From the NCBI RefSeq assembly GCF_003355155.1, contig NZ_CP031320.1:3835367-3899366 (forward strand): a stretch of 64,000 nt of DNA, given 5' to 3'. The notes beneath the pieces are model-generated. The model did no database searches, was not told the DNA's origin, and worked only from the letters and a program-made list of their open reading frames with translations. The stretch's first letter is position 1, and each line of letters starts with the position of its first letter. Below are positions 9,083 to 17,411 of this stretch, piece by piece. This stretch comes from Streptomyces armeniacus. Its GTDB lineage: Bacteria > Actinomycetota > Actinomycetes > Streptomycetales > Streptomycetaceae. The position numbers and the translations under genes are program-made.

Positions 9083-9104
9083 CTTGTATAACGTTGGAAA
9101 CAAG
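9083..9104. promoter_or_regulatory. Candidate LacI operator, GH2/LacI intergenic region
   Basis: A 22-bp AT-rich imperfect palindrome with outer arms CTTGT and ACAAG around the core TATAACGTTGGAA, whose centre AACGTT is a perfect palindrome. On the minus strand the core reads TTCCAACGTTATA, nearly the same as TTCCAACGATATA before the transporter operon at 10362. The location between divergent genes and the match to the second site support an operator for the adjacent LacI regulator. Confidence 0.65.
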
Positions 9105-9170
9105 CGCAGTTGGCATGACAGCACGCCACCTTCGCTGTGTCCAGGCACATGACAAACGGCGTCGGAGGAA

Positions 9171-10220
9171 GTGTTGAAGGTCAGCCTCAAGGACGTGGCC
9201 GAACGTGCCGGCGTCTCCATCAAGACCGTGTCCAACGTGGTCAACGACTATCCGCACGTCACGCCCGCGATGCGGGCCCGGGTCCAGCTCGCCATCGACG
9301 AGCTCGGCTACCGGCCCAATCTCACCGCCCGTCACCTGCGCAAAGGCCGTACGGGCATCATCGCGCTGGCCGTACCGGAGCTGGGCAACCCGTACTTCGC
9401 GGAGCTCGCCGGCGCCGTCATCGACGTCGCCGCCCAGCACGACTACACCGTGCTGCTCGACCACACGCGCGGCGAGCGGGAGCAGGAGATCCTGGTCAGC
9501 CAGGGGTTCCGGGCCCGCGTGATCGACGGGCTGATCCTCAGCCCGCTCGAGCTGGAGACGGAGGACCTGCGTTCGCGTACGGACGACCCGCCGCTGGTGC
9601 TGCTCGGCGAGCGCCGCTACGACCTGCCGTACGACCACATAGCGATCGACAACATCGCGGCGGCCCGTACGGCCGTACGCCACCTGCTCGACCTCGGGCG
9701 GCGGCGTATCGCGTTCCTCGGCTCCCGCGAGGGCCGCACCCACGAGCCCGCCCACCTGCGGCTGCTGGGCTGGCGGGCGGAGCTCGCGGACTACGGGGTG
9801 GCGGCCGACGAGGACATGGTGGTGTTCGCGCAGGGCTGGGGCCGGGAGGACGGCGCCGCCGCGATGGCGCGGCTGCTGGACGCCGGGCAGCGGCCGGACG
9901 CGGTGTTCGCGTACAACGACCTGATCGCCATCGGCGCGATGCGGGTGATGTTCGAGCGGGGGCTGCGGGTGCCCGAGGACATCGCCGTCGTCGGCTTCGA
10001 CGACGTGACCGAGAGCCGCTTCGGTGCCGTCAGCCTCAGCACGATCGCCCCGGACAAGCAGGCCATCGCGCGGCTCGCGGTGGAGTCGGTGATGGCCAGC
10101 CTGGGCGGCGACGCGGCGGCGGACGGCCCGGGGCGCGGCTCGCGTGAGCTGCAGCCGGGGTTCGAACTGGTGCAGCGGGAGAGCACGCTGGGGCGGGGCG
10201 GCACGCCCGTACGGGACTGA
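9171..10220 (+). CDS. LacI-family transcriptional regulator
   Basis: A 349-residue LacI/GalR repressor. The helix-turn-helix and hinge (LKDVAERAGVSIKTVSNVVN, then LGYRPN and ARHLRKGRTG) occupy residues 5-65, and a periplasmic-binding-protein-like sensor domain follows, with GLILSPLEL, VLLGERRYD, IAIDNIAAARTAVRHLLDLG and AVVGFDDV. GTG 9171 lies only 1 bp after GGAGGA, so TTG 9174 is the better-spaced start and would shorten the protein by one residue. It is divergent from the GH2 gene and upstream of the furanose-type ABC transporter genes. A repressor sensing the imported sugar and acting at the sites at 9083-9104 and 10362-10380 is the natural model. Confidence 0.9.
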   Translation: MLKVSLKDVAERAGVSIKTVSNVVNDYPHVTPAMRARVQLAIDELGYRPNLTARHLRKGRTGIIALAVPELGNPYFAELAGAVIDVAAQHDYTVLLDHTRGEREQEILVSQGFRARVIDGLILSPLELETEDLRSRTDDPPLVLLGERRYDLPYDHIAIDNIAAARTAVRHLLDLGRRRIAFLGSREGRTHEPAHLRLLGWRAELADYGVAADEDMVVFAQGWGREDGAAAMARLLDAGQRPDAVFAYNDLIAIGAMRVMFERGLRVPEDIAVVGFDDVTESRFGAVSLSTIAPDKQAIARLAVESVMASLGGDAAADGPGRGSRELQPGFELVQRESTLGRGGTPVRD

Positions 10221-10349
10221 GTTCGGTGCGTACGGGGCCGGGAGCGCGCCCGTACTGCCGGGTCCGCGCCCGTACGGAACCGAGCGCGCGCCGTACGGGT
10301 CGCTGCCGGGCGGCGGGGGAGTCCCACAAGTCCCGTGCTGTCGAGACTG

Positions 10350-10380
10350 TTTACAGGCTCCTTCCAACGATATAAAACTT
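10350..10380 (+). promoter_or_regulatory. Promoter and candidate LacI operator for the ABC importer operon
   Basis: This AT-rich island contains TTTACA (10350-10355) and TATAAA (10371-10376) with a 15-bp spacer, a possible -35/-10 pair. It overlaps TTCCAACGATATAAAACTT (10362-10380), which resembles the core of the 9083-9104 palindrome read on the minus strand. Repressor binding here would block polymerase on the four-gene transporter operon starting at 10416. The upstream part of this 195-bp gap (10221-10340) has only GC-rich CCGTACGG-type repeats. Confidence 0.6.
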
Positions 10381-10415
10381 CCCCAACGCGCTCCGCCCGT
10401 CGACATGGGGGACCC

Positions 10416-11504
10416 ATGAAGCCGCAGGCCCGTAACGCCAGCATCAGAACACTCCTCGCCGTCGGCCTGGCCACGAGCCTTGCCCTGACCGCGGGTTGCG
10501 CCAAGTCCGAGGAAGACGCCGACAGCGGCGCCGACTCCGCCAAGGACAGCGCGCAGAACGGCCAGGAGGTCGCCGACGGCGGCAGCTCCGAGACCTGCAC
10601 CGCCAAGGCGTACGGCGCCGAGAAGCTCGACCTCAAGGGCGCCACCGTCGGCTTCTCGCAGTCCGAGAAGGAGGCCAACCCGTTCCGGATAGCCGAGACG
10701 GCCTCCATCAAGGCGGAGGCGAAGAAGCGCGGCGTGAAGCTGCTGACGGCCAACGCCCAGTCGAAGTTCTCCAAGCAGATCAGCGACGTACAGGACCTGA
10801 TCGCCAAGGGCGCGGACCTGATCGTCATCGCCCCGCTCAACTCGGACGGCTGGGAGCCGGTCCTCAAGTCGGCCGCCGCGAAGAAGATCCCGATCGTCAC
10901 CATCGACCGCAAGATCAACGCGACGCCCTGCAAGGACTACGTGAGCTTCATCGGCTCCGACTTCACCGAGCAGGGCAAGCGCGCCGCCGACCAGATGATC
11001 AAGGCGACCGGCGGCAAGGGCGAGATCGCCATCCTCCTGGGCACCCCGGGCAACAACGTCACCACCGAGCGCACCAAGGGCTTCACCGACCGGCTCAAGG
11101 AGAAAGCGCCCGGCCTGAAGGTCGTCTTCAAGCAGACCGGTGAGTTCGCCCGCGGCAAGGGCCAGTCCGTCACCGAGCAGCTCATCCAGTCCAAGCCGGA
11201 GATCACCGGGATCTACGCCGAGAACGACGAGATGGGCCTCGGCGCCGTCAACGCCCTGAAGGGTGCGGGCAAGCAGCCCGGCGACGTCAAGATCGTCACG
11301 ATCGACGGCACGAAGAGCGCCGTACAGCGCATCGTCGACAAGTGGATCTACGGCGTCGTCGAGTCCAACCCCCGCTTCGGTCCCCTCGCCTTCCAGACCC
11401 TCGACGCGTTCACCAAGGGCTCGGAGGTCCGGCAGGAGATCGTCATCAAGGACGGCGCGTACAACGAGGCCAACGCCGAGGCCGACCTCGGCAAGGCGTA
11501 CTGA
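10416..11504 (+). CDS. Sugar ABC transporter substrate-binding lipoprotein (YtfQ-like)
   Basis: A 362-residue lipoprotein. The signal peptide ends in the lipobox LTAGC (cysteine near residue 28), followed by an acidic linker and a periplasmic-binding-protein type-1 fold. VGFSQSEKEANPFR, LIVIAPLNSDGWEPVLK, IPIVTIDRKIN, GSDFTEQGKRAADQMI and IYAENDEMGLGAVNAL are typical of the YtfQ subgroup, which binds galactofuranose and related furanoses, more than of ribose-binding RbsB. It is the first gene of a four-gene operon with ATPase and two permeases, 15 bp before the ATPase. Together with the secreted glycosidases, it probably captures the released furanose sugar. Confidence 0.9.
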   Translation: MKPQARNASIRTLLAVGLATSLALTAGCAKSEEDADSGADSAKDSAQNGQEVADGGSSETCTAKAYGAEKLDLKGATVGFSQSEKEANPFRIAETASIKAEAKKRGVKLLTANAQSKFSKQISDVQDLIAKGADLIVIAPLNSDGWEPVLKSAAAKKIPIVTIDRKINATPCKDYVSFIGSDFTEQGKRAADQMIKATGGKGEIAILLGTPGNNVTTERTKGFTDRLKEKAPGLKVVFKQTGEFARGKGQSVTEQLIQSKPEITGIYAENDEMGLGAVNALKGAGKQPGDVKIVTIDGTKSAVQRIVDKWIYGVVESNPRFGPLAFQTLDAFTKGSEVRQEIVIKDGAYNEANAEADLGKAY

Positions 11505-11518
11505 ACCGGGGAGCAGCG

Positions 11519-13162
11519 TTGACGTCACCTCCCGAAGTCCTCGCCGTGCGCGGGCTCACCAGGCGTTTCCCCGGCGTGCTCGCGCTCGACGACGTCTCGT
11601 TCACCGCGCGCGCCGGGGAGGTGCACGCCCTCGTCGGCGAGAACGGCGCCGGCAAGTCGACCCTCATCAAGGTCCTCACGGGCGTGCACCAGCCGGACGA
11701 GGGCGAACTGCGGTACCTCGGCGAGCCGGCCGCGTTCGGCACCCCACTCGCCGCGCAGCACGCCGGCATCTCGACCATCTACCAGGAGGTCAACCTCATC
11801 CCGCTGATGAGCGTTGCCCGCAACCTCTTCCTCGGACGCGAGCCCCGCACCCGGTTCGGCCTGATCGACTTCACGCGCATGCACCGGGAGGCGGACCGCG
11901 CCCTGCGGGACTACGGCGTACGCGTCGACGTCCGGCAGCCCCTGCGCACGCTGGGCGTCGGCGCGCAGCAGATGGTCGCGCTGGCCCGCGCCGTCTCGGT
12001 CGACGCGCGCGTCGTCATCATGGACGAGCCGACGTCCTCGCTCGAACCGCGCGAGGTCGAGACCCTGTTCGGCGTCATCCGGCGGCTGCGCGACCAGGGC
12101 ATCGCGGTGGTGTACGTGAGCCACCGGCTGGACGAGCTGTACGCCGTCTGCGACACGGTCACCGTTCTGCGCGACGGCCGTTCCGTGCACACGGGCCCGC
12201 TGGCCGAGACCGGCCGGGTGGAGCTGGTGTCGCTGATGCTCGGCCGGTCGCTGGGCGACGTACGGAAGGAGGGCGTCACCGGGTTCAGCGGCGCGCACGA
12301 GGCCGGGCGCGAACCGGTCCTCAGCGCCGAGAACCTGACCCGCAGGCACGAACTGCACGGCGTCTCCCTGGAGATCCACCCGGGCGAGGTGCTCGGCCTC
12401 GGCGGACTGCTCGGCTCCGGCCGTACGGAGACCGCGAAGGCCATCGCCGGCGCGCTGCCGCTCGGCGCGGGCCGGGTCACCGTGGCCGGGGTACCGCTGC
12501 GGTCCGGCTCGACGCCGGCCGCGATCCGCGCCGGGATCAGCCTGCTGCCCGAGGACCGCAAGTCGGAGGGCATCGTGCCGGGCCTGTCCGTACGGGAGAA
12601 CATCGCACTCGCGTGCCTGCCGCGGATGTCCCGGATGGGGCTGGTCTCGGAGGCGCGTATCGACGAGGTCGTGGACACGTACGTGAAGCGGCTGCGGATC
12701 AAGGCCTCCAGTCCGCACCAGAAGGTCGGCGAACTCTCCGGCGGCAACCAGCAGAAGGTGCTGCTCGCCCGCTGGCTGGCCATGCACCCGAAGGTGCTGC
12801 TGCTGGACGAGCCGACGCGCGGCATCGACGTCGGCGCGAAGGCCGAGGTGCAGAAGCTCATCGACGAACTTGCCGACGACGGCCTCGGCGTGCTCCTCGT
12901 CTGCTCCGACATCGAGGAGCTGATCGAGGGCTCCGACCGGGTGGTGGTGCTCCGCGAGGGCTCCGTCGTCGGCGAACTGTCGGGCGACGACGTGACGGAG
13001 GACGAACTGATGCGGGCGCTGGCCACGGCCGCGGAGGAGCAGACGGGGGACGGGCCGGGTGGTCCGGACAAGAGCACCGGTGACCCGTCGGGCCCATCCG
13101 ACCCGTCCGACCCGTCCGACCCGTCCGACCCGTCCGACGAGGAGGTGACCGCGCATGGCTGA
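11519..13162 (+). CDS. Sugar ABC transporter ATPase with two nucleotide-binding domains (YtfR/RbsA-like)
   Basis: A 547-residue tandem-NBD ATPase of carbohydrate importers. NBD1 has Walker A GENGAGKST, a divergent signature (LGVGAQQMVALARA) and Walker B VVIMDEPTSSL. NBD2 has the usual degenerate P-loop GLLGSGRTET and a good signature LSGGNQQKVLLARWL with VLLLDEPTRGIDVG. The start is a TTG, 5 bp after GGGGAG; earlier in-frame codons overlap the binding-protein gene. The C-terminus ends in a PSD tripeptide repeat tail (DNA unit CCCGTCCGA) of unknown significance. Its stop overlaps the next gene by 8 bp, implying translational coupling. Confidence 0.9.
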   Translation: MTSPPEVLAVRGLTRRFPGVLALDDVSFTARAGEVHALVGENGAGKSTLIKVLTGVHQPDEGELRYLGEPAAFGTPLAAQHAGISTIYQEVNLIPLMSVARNLFLGREPRTRFGLIDFTRMHREADRALRDYGVRVDVRQPLRTLGVGAQQMVALARAVSVDARVVIMDEPTSSLEPREVETLFGVIRRLRDQGIAVVYVSHRLDELYAVCDTVTVLRDGRSVHTGPLAETGRVELVSLMLGRSLGDVRKEGVTGFSGAHEAGREPVLSAENLTRRHELHGVSLEIHPGEVLGLGGLLGSGRTETAKAIAGALPLGAGRVTVAGVPLRSGSTPAAIRAGISLLPEDRKSEGIVPGLSVRENIALACLPRMSRMGLVSEARIDEVVDTYVKRLRIKASSPHQKVGELSGGNQQKVLLARWLAMHPKVLLLDEPTRGIDVGAKAEVQKLIDELADDGLGVLLVCSDIEELIEGSDRVVVLREGSVVGELSGDDVTEDELMRALATAAEEQTGDGPGGPDKSTGDPSGPSDPSDPSDPSDPSDEEVTAHG

Positions 13163-14120
13163 CGTCGCACTGCGCAAGGCGATGCCCGCCGACCGCTCCG
13201 AACTCCTGCGCTGGCTGCGGGACTACGGCGTGTACGGCGGCGTCGTCGCCCTCCTGCTGTTCAACATCGCGTTCACGGAGCACTTCGTGTCCAGCGAGAA
13301 CTTCCGTACGCAGGCCATCCAGGTCGCGCCCATCCTCATCGTCGCCCTCGGCATGGCCCTGGCGATCGGCTCCGAGGGCGTCGACCTGTCGGTGGGCTCC
13401 GTCATGGCTCTCTCCACGTCGCTGCTCTCCCTCTACATGGGCTACGGGATCTGGGTCGCGCTGTTCGTCGTGATCATCGGCGGCGCCGCCGTCGGGCTGG
13501 TCAACGGCTCGCTGATCGCGTTCATCGGGGTCCAGCCCATCGTGGCCACACTGGCGTTGATGGTCGGCGCCCGGGGGCTCGCGCTCGTCCTGCTGCCGCA
13601 GCTGAAGGACGTACACGACCCGGCCATGGCGTCCCTGGGCTCCGGCGACTTCGCGGGCATCCCGTACGTGGTCTACATCGCCGCCGGGCTCGCCGTGGCC
13701 GTCGGCTTCACCGTGCGGCGTACGACGTTCGGGCGGCAGCTGCTCGCCATCGGCGACAGCCGCCCGGCGGCCAAGCTGGCAGGCCTGCCCGTACGGCGCG
13801 TGCTGATCACCGTCTACGTCCTGTCCGGCATCCTTGCCGCCATCGCCGGGTTCCTGGCCACCGCGCGGCTGTCGGCCAGCGACCCGACGGCGCTCGGCGA
13901 CCTCATGGAGCTGTCCGCCATCACTGCGGTGGTCGTCGGCGGCACGCCGCTCAGCGGCGGCCGGGTGCGCATCGGCGGCACGGTGGCCGGCGCGGTGCTC
14001 ATCCAGCTGCTCACGGCCACCCTCATCAAGCACGACCTGCCGCCGTCCTGGACACAGATCGCCCAGGCCGTGGTGATCGTCCTGGCGGTCTACGTGGCGC
14101 GGGAAAGGGGCAAGCGGTGA
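13155..14120 (+). CDS. Sugar ABC transporter permease 1 (YtfT-like)
   Basis: A 321-residue inner-membrane permease of the BPD_transp_2 (RbsC/YtfT) family with about nine hydrophobic helices. The family signature appears as LGMALAIGSEGVDLSVGSVMAL, the cytoplasmic loop as FGRQLLAIGDSRPAAKLAGL, and the C-terminal conserved block as AITAVVVGGTPLSGGRVRIGG. It overlaps the ATPase gene by 8 bp and the next permease gene by 4 bp (GTGA). The two permeases presumably form a heterodimeric channel driven by the tandem ATPase. Confidence 0.9.
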   Translation: MADVALRKAMPADRSELLRWLRDYGVYGGVVALLLFNIAFTEHFVSSENFRTQAIQVAPILIVALGMALAIGSEGVDLSVGSVMALSTSLLSLYMGYGIWVALFVVIIGGAAVGLVNGSLIAFIGVQPIVATLALMVGARGLALVLLPQLKDVHDPAMASLGSGDFAGIPYVVYIAAGLAVAVGFTVRRTTFGRQLLAIGDSRPAAKLAGLPVRRVLITVYVLSGILAAIAGFLATARLSASDPTALGDLMELSAITAVVVGGTPLSGGRVRIGGTVAGAVLIQLLTATLIKHDLPPSWTQIAQAVVIVLAVYVARERGKR

Positions 14121-15235
14121 CCTTCATACGGGAGGACGCGAGCGGTACGAAGGCCACGGGCGGCACGGGCGGCACGGGCGGCACGGGCGGCACGGGCGGC
14201 ACGAAGGACGACGGGAACGCCGGGGGAGGCGCGGCCGCGTCCGCACCGCCCGCCGCGTACGAGCCCGAGCCGGGCGCCGGCCGCGGCGAGCGGCTGAGCG
14301 CGCTGTTCCAGCAGCACGGCGCGCTGGTGGCGCTCGTCGTGCTGACCGCCATCGCGTCGCTGTCCTTCGACTCCTTCGCGACCGGCGGCAACTTCGAGAA
14401 CATGGCGGTCTCCTCGGCGTTCCTGGCCGTCGTCGCCCTCGGCATGACCTTCGTCATCATCACCGGCGGCATCGACCTGTCCGTGGGCTCGGTGTTCGTC
14501 CTCGGCGGCGTACTGGCCGCGTGGGGCTCGCAGTACGGCACGCTCGTGGCGCTGCTGCTGCCACTGGTGGTCTGCGGGCTGATCGGGCTCGTCAACGGGC
14601 TGCTGATCGCGAAGGCGGGCCTCGCCCCGTTCATCGTCACCCTCGCGAGCATGCTCGGGGCGCGCGGCATCATGCTGAACGTCACGGACGAGGGCGCCAA
14701 GACGTACCTCGTCGACAAGGGCGCCTTCTTCGCCAAGCTCGGCCAGGGCAAGCTGCTGGGCATCGGCGCGCCCGTCTGGATCACCGTGGTGCTGTTCGTC
14801 GTGGGCGCCGTCGTCCTGCGGCGCACGCGCTTCGGCCAGCACGTGTACGCGGTGGGCGGGAACGAGGACGCGGCCGCGCTGATGGGCGCGCCCGTGGCCC
14901 GTACGAAGATCACCGTCTACGTGCTCTCCGGTCTGCTCGCCGGCCTCGCGGGCACCCTCAACGCGGCCTGGCTGGCGTCCGGCGTCACGATCCTCGGCTT
15001 CGGGATGGAGCTGGACGCGATCGCGGCCGTCGTCATCGGCGGAACGCTGCTTTCGGGCGGGCTCGGCTTCGTCAGCGGCTCGCTGGTGGGCGTGCTGCTG
15101 CTGAAGGTGATCCAGAACGTCATCAACCAGATCGGCTCGCTCGACTCGGCCTACCAGCAGGTGGTCAGCGGCGCGTTCCTGGTCGTGGTCATCGTCGCCC
15201 AGACCTGGCTGGGCAAGCGCCGCCAGATGCTCTGA
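14117..15235 (+). CDS. Sugar ABC transporter permease 2 (YjfF-like)
   Basis: A 372-residue BPD_transp_2 permease, last gene of the importer operon. Core motifs are LGMTFVIITGGIDLSVGSV, FGQHVYAVGGNEDAAALMGAPV and AIAAVVIGGTLLSGGLGFVSG. The first 60 residues are a hydrophilic, low-complexity extension built from four GGT repeats (DNA unit GGGCGGCAC), absent from typical YjfF proteins. The GTG at 14117 overlaps the previous stop. Transcription then meets convergent genes after a short gap. Confidence 0.9.
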   Translation: MTFIREDASGTKATGGTGGTGGTGGTGGTKDDGNAGGGAAASAPPAAYEPEPGAGRGERLSALFQQHGALVALVVLTAIASLSFDSFATGGNFENMAVSSAFLAVVALGMTFVIITGGIDLSVGSVFVLGGVLAAWGSQYGTLVALLLPLVVCGLIGLVNGLLIAKAGLAPFIVTLASMLGARGIMLNVTDEGAKTYLVDKGAFFAKLGQGKLLGIGAPVWITVVLFVVGAVVLRRTRFGQHVYAVGGNEDAAALMGAPVARTKITVYVLSGLLAGLAGTLNAAWLASGVTILGFGMELDAIAAVVIGGTLLSGGLGFVSGSLVGVLLLKVIQNVINQIGSLDSAYQQVVSGAFLVVVIVAQTWLGKRRQML

Positions 15236-15320
15236 GCGTGTCTTTCATGGTCTGCGCAGGTTTCGTCCGGCGCTGCTTCCGGGCCGTTTCACGGCGTTGC
15301 CCCACCCCATACCCCGCCTG

Positions 15321-15914
15321 TCAACTCCCCAGCGGGGCCGGGTGTTTCGCCCATCCCGGAGGCCAGTGAGCGAGCTTGCGCCAACGCACGACCACATCGC
15401 CGCCAGGACTCCGGAAAACGCTGCCGGCGTAGAAGGTCATCTCCGGCTCCGAACCCGGGGCCGGATAGTAACTCCGTTCGCGCATCAGCACGTCCGAGTA
15501 GCCCTTCGGTAGTCTGGGCTCGAGGTTCACGAACCTGAGGTGCACGAAGTCGAACTCTGCTCGCAGACCCCTCGGCACGCCGTTGGCCAGCCTGTCCGGA
15601 CACGAATGATTGAGGGGCGCCCCATTGACCGCGCCACCGAGGTCGCCGACAGCATCATCCACGGTGAGGACACTGATGAGGTCGGTCCTGTATGCCGGAT
15701 CTGCTGAGTCGAGTCGCCCGTGCTGAGTTCTCACCTGGCACGGCGGGGCACCGGTCAGCCACGCCCGCATCACCTTGGGCAGCCGCTCCCGTGCGGCCTC
15801 TTCTTCTTGCTGGTCGCGCAGGTATCTCCAGCACACCCTGCATCTGTAGTGGCGGCCGGGCTTACGCGAACTGGGCCCGGACCGTCGGTTGCACGCGAGG
15901 CACTTGACTCCCAT
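15321..15914 (-). CDS. Hypothetical protein with N-terminal zinc-ribbon
   Basis: A 197-residue protein of unknown function. Two CxxC pairs at the N-terminus (CLACNR and CRVCWR, about 20 residues apart) look like a small zinc-binding ribbon of the kind found next to HNH nucleases or in HTH-linked proteins. The remainder (RLPKVMRAWLTGAPPCQ, GYSDVLMRERSYYP, VVVRWRKLAHWPPGW) is not recognisable. ATG 15914 has GGAGT 7 bp upstream; an earlier in-frame ATG at 15944 has no site. Base composition is noticeably lower in GC than neighbours and the gene stands alone on the minus strand, suggesting possible acquisition. Confidence 0.65.
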   Translation of the reverse strand: MGVKCLACNRRSGPSSRKPGRHYRCRVCWRYLRDQQEEEAARERLPKVMRAWLTGAPPCQVRTQHGRLDSADPAYRTDLISVLTVDDAVGDLGGAVNGAPLNHSCPDRLANGVPRGLRAEFDFVHLRFVNLEPRLPKGYSDVLMRERSYYPAPGSEPEMTFYAGSVFRSPGGDVVVRWRKLAHWPPGWAKHPAPLGS

Positions 15915-16006
15915 TGAGGCCACTCCGGTCGTGGGGTGCTGCATGCAGCTGCTGACCGTTGGCCGATGCTAGGACGAGTGCCCGGGACCGGTCCCGCGGG
16001 CGGGCG

Positions 16007-16903
16007 TCAGACGCCCTGCAGAACACGGTCGAGGGCCGCCCGACCCGGGGGCCCCCAGTTCGGCTTGCCGCCGGGGAGGCCACGGTCTCCGTTCTGTCCC
16101 ATGAGCATCAGGAAGAGGCACTTCATGGCGGCCAGCCCGCGGGCCCGCCGGATCGCCGCCTCGTCCGCGTGTGCGTACGTGTCGAAGAACCGCGAGGCCG
16201 TGCCCGCGGGCAGCAACACCCATGCGGCGGCGAGGTCCCACGCCGGGTCCCCGGCGGACAGGTCACCGAAGTCGACGATGCCCGCGAGCGTTCCGTCCGA
16301 GACGACGACGTTCGCGGGATGGAGATCGCCGTGCACCCACACCGGCGGGCCCTCCCACGCGTGAGCCGCGACGGCGTCGTCCCAGACGGACCGGACGCCG
16401 GCAGCGATGTCGTCGGGGACAACGGCCCGGAAGAACTCCTCGAAGCCGTCCGTGCAGTTCACGGGATGGCCGCCGCGGTCCGCCGCGATCGGCGCCTCGG
16501 CGGGCGCCTCCACATGGAGCGCCCGCAGGAAGCCCGCCAGGGTGTCGGCCGCGTGGGCGCCGCGGCTGATCGAGCCGTGGTCCAGCGGCTCGCCGGAAAC
16601 CCATGTCATCACGGTCCAGTGCTTGGGGAAGCGCTCGGACGGTTCGCCGAACCGCACCGGGGTCGGTACCGGGAGCGGCAGGCGCGGGGCCAGCTCGGGC
16701 AGCCACCGCCGCTCCTTGAGCTGGAGCTCCGGGGTGGGGTCCATGCGCTGCATGCGCACGGCCAACTCGTCTCCCAGGCGCCACATTTGGTTGCCCCAGC
16801 CGCCCGCCACCTCGCGAACGGCCAGACCCGCAAGGTCTGGATGCTGCTCCCGCAGCAGGTCGCGGACCAGGTCTGCGGTGATCTCGATCTCGGTGTCGGT
16901 CAT
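16007..16903 (-). CDS. Aminoglycoside phosphotransferase (APH)-family kinase
   Basis: A 298-residue member of the APH/choline-kinase fold. The catalytic loop is VWVHGDLHPANVVV (Asp and Asn positions intact) and the metal-binding segment is GIVDFGDLSAGDPAWDLA. The N-terminal lobe has VAGGWGNQMWRLGDELAVRMQR, and HWTVMTWVSGEPLD is the hinge. Many such actinomycete proteins are annotated as resistance kinases, but substrates range from antibiotics to small hydroxylated metabolites, and nothing here fixes it. ATG 16903 is chosen because homologous sequence starts there; the upstream open frame overlaps the next gene. Confidence 0.85.
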   Translation of the reverse strand: MTDTEIEITADLVRDLLREQHPDLAGLAVREVAGGWGNQMWRLGDELAVRMQRMDPTPELQLKERRWLPELAPRLPLPVPTPVRFGEPSERFPKHWTVMTWVSGEPLDHGSISRGAHAADTLAGFLRALHVEAPAEAPIAADRGGHPVNCTDGFEEFFRAVVPDDIAAGVRSVWDDAVAAHAWEGPPVWVHGDLHPANVVVSDGTLAGIVDFGDLSAGDPAWDLAAAWVLLPAGTASRFFDTYAHADEAAIRRARGLAAMKCLFLMLMGQNGDRGLPGGKPNWGPPGRAALDRVLQGV

Positions 16904-16967
16904 ACCGGGCCACGCTACCGAGCGAGGCGGCAGGGGAGCGGCTCCGGCCCACCGGAACATCTCGCGG

Positions 16968-17411
16968 TCACAGGGCCCACCGGCAGTACAGGCGGCATCC
17001 CGCCGAGCGTGCGCGACCGGCCAGGCCCGAGAGAACGTCCAGCACGCCGGTCGCGGTCTCGGCGGTGACTCCGTACTCCCGGAGCTCATCGGTCTCGGAC
17101 CACGGCCCGGCGGCCTCGGCGAGGGAGGCGGGCGTCGCCGAGGCCAGCGCCTCCTGCAAGGTGTCGGACACGCTGACGACGAACGCCTCGGCCTCGGGGG
17201 AGGAGAGCAGCTGTCCGGAGCGGGGACGCTCGGATGCCTCGTCATACGTGCAGCCGGTCAGGATCGCTTCGAGCTGAGGCATCAGAACGACCGGATCGAG
17301 CCCCTTGAGCGACACCACGTCGAAGCTCTCGGTGTCCGGGCCGCCGGGTTCGTCAAGAACGCGGACAGCCGTGTCGTCATCGGGGGCCGAGAAATAGTCG
17401 CACATCACCAT
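16968..17411 (-). CDS. Hypothetical protein, 5' end inside a tandem duplication
   Basis: A 147-residue soluble protein I do not recognise. It begins MVMCDYFSAPDDDTAVRVLD and contains ESFDVVSLKGLDPVVLMPQL and FVVSVSDTLQEALASA, compatible with a small mixed alpha/beta fold. ATG 17411 has GGAAGG 8 bp upstream. The first 18 codons and the upstream promoter region are repeated exactly in a 191-bp tandem duplication (17358-17739), so a decoy copy of its start lies upstream. The intact copy is the one that continues into the gene body. Confidence 0.7.
   Translation of the reverse strand: MVMCDYFSAPDDDTAVRVLDEPGGPDTESFDVVSLKGLDPVVLMPQLEAILTGCTYDEASERPRSGQLLSSPEAEAFVVSVSDTLQEALASATPASLAEAAGPWSETDELREYGVTAETATGVLDVLSGLAGRARSAGCRLYCRWAL

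Noticed and set aside
15236..15320. Small gene or terminator after the importer operon
   Set aside because: The 85-bp gap contains no start with a binding site and no strong stem-loop.
16007..16903. Dedicated antibiotic-resistance gene
   Set aside because: The protein has the APH fold but no close resemblance to a known resistance enzyme can be read here, and there is no antibiotic cluster nearby, so only the family name is given.
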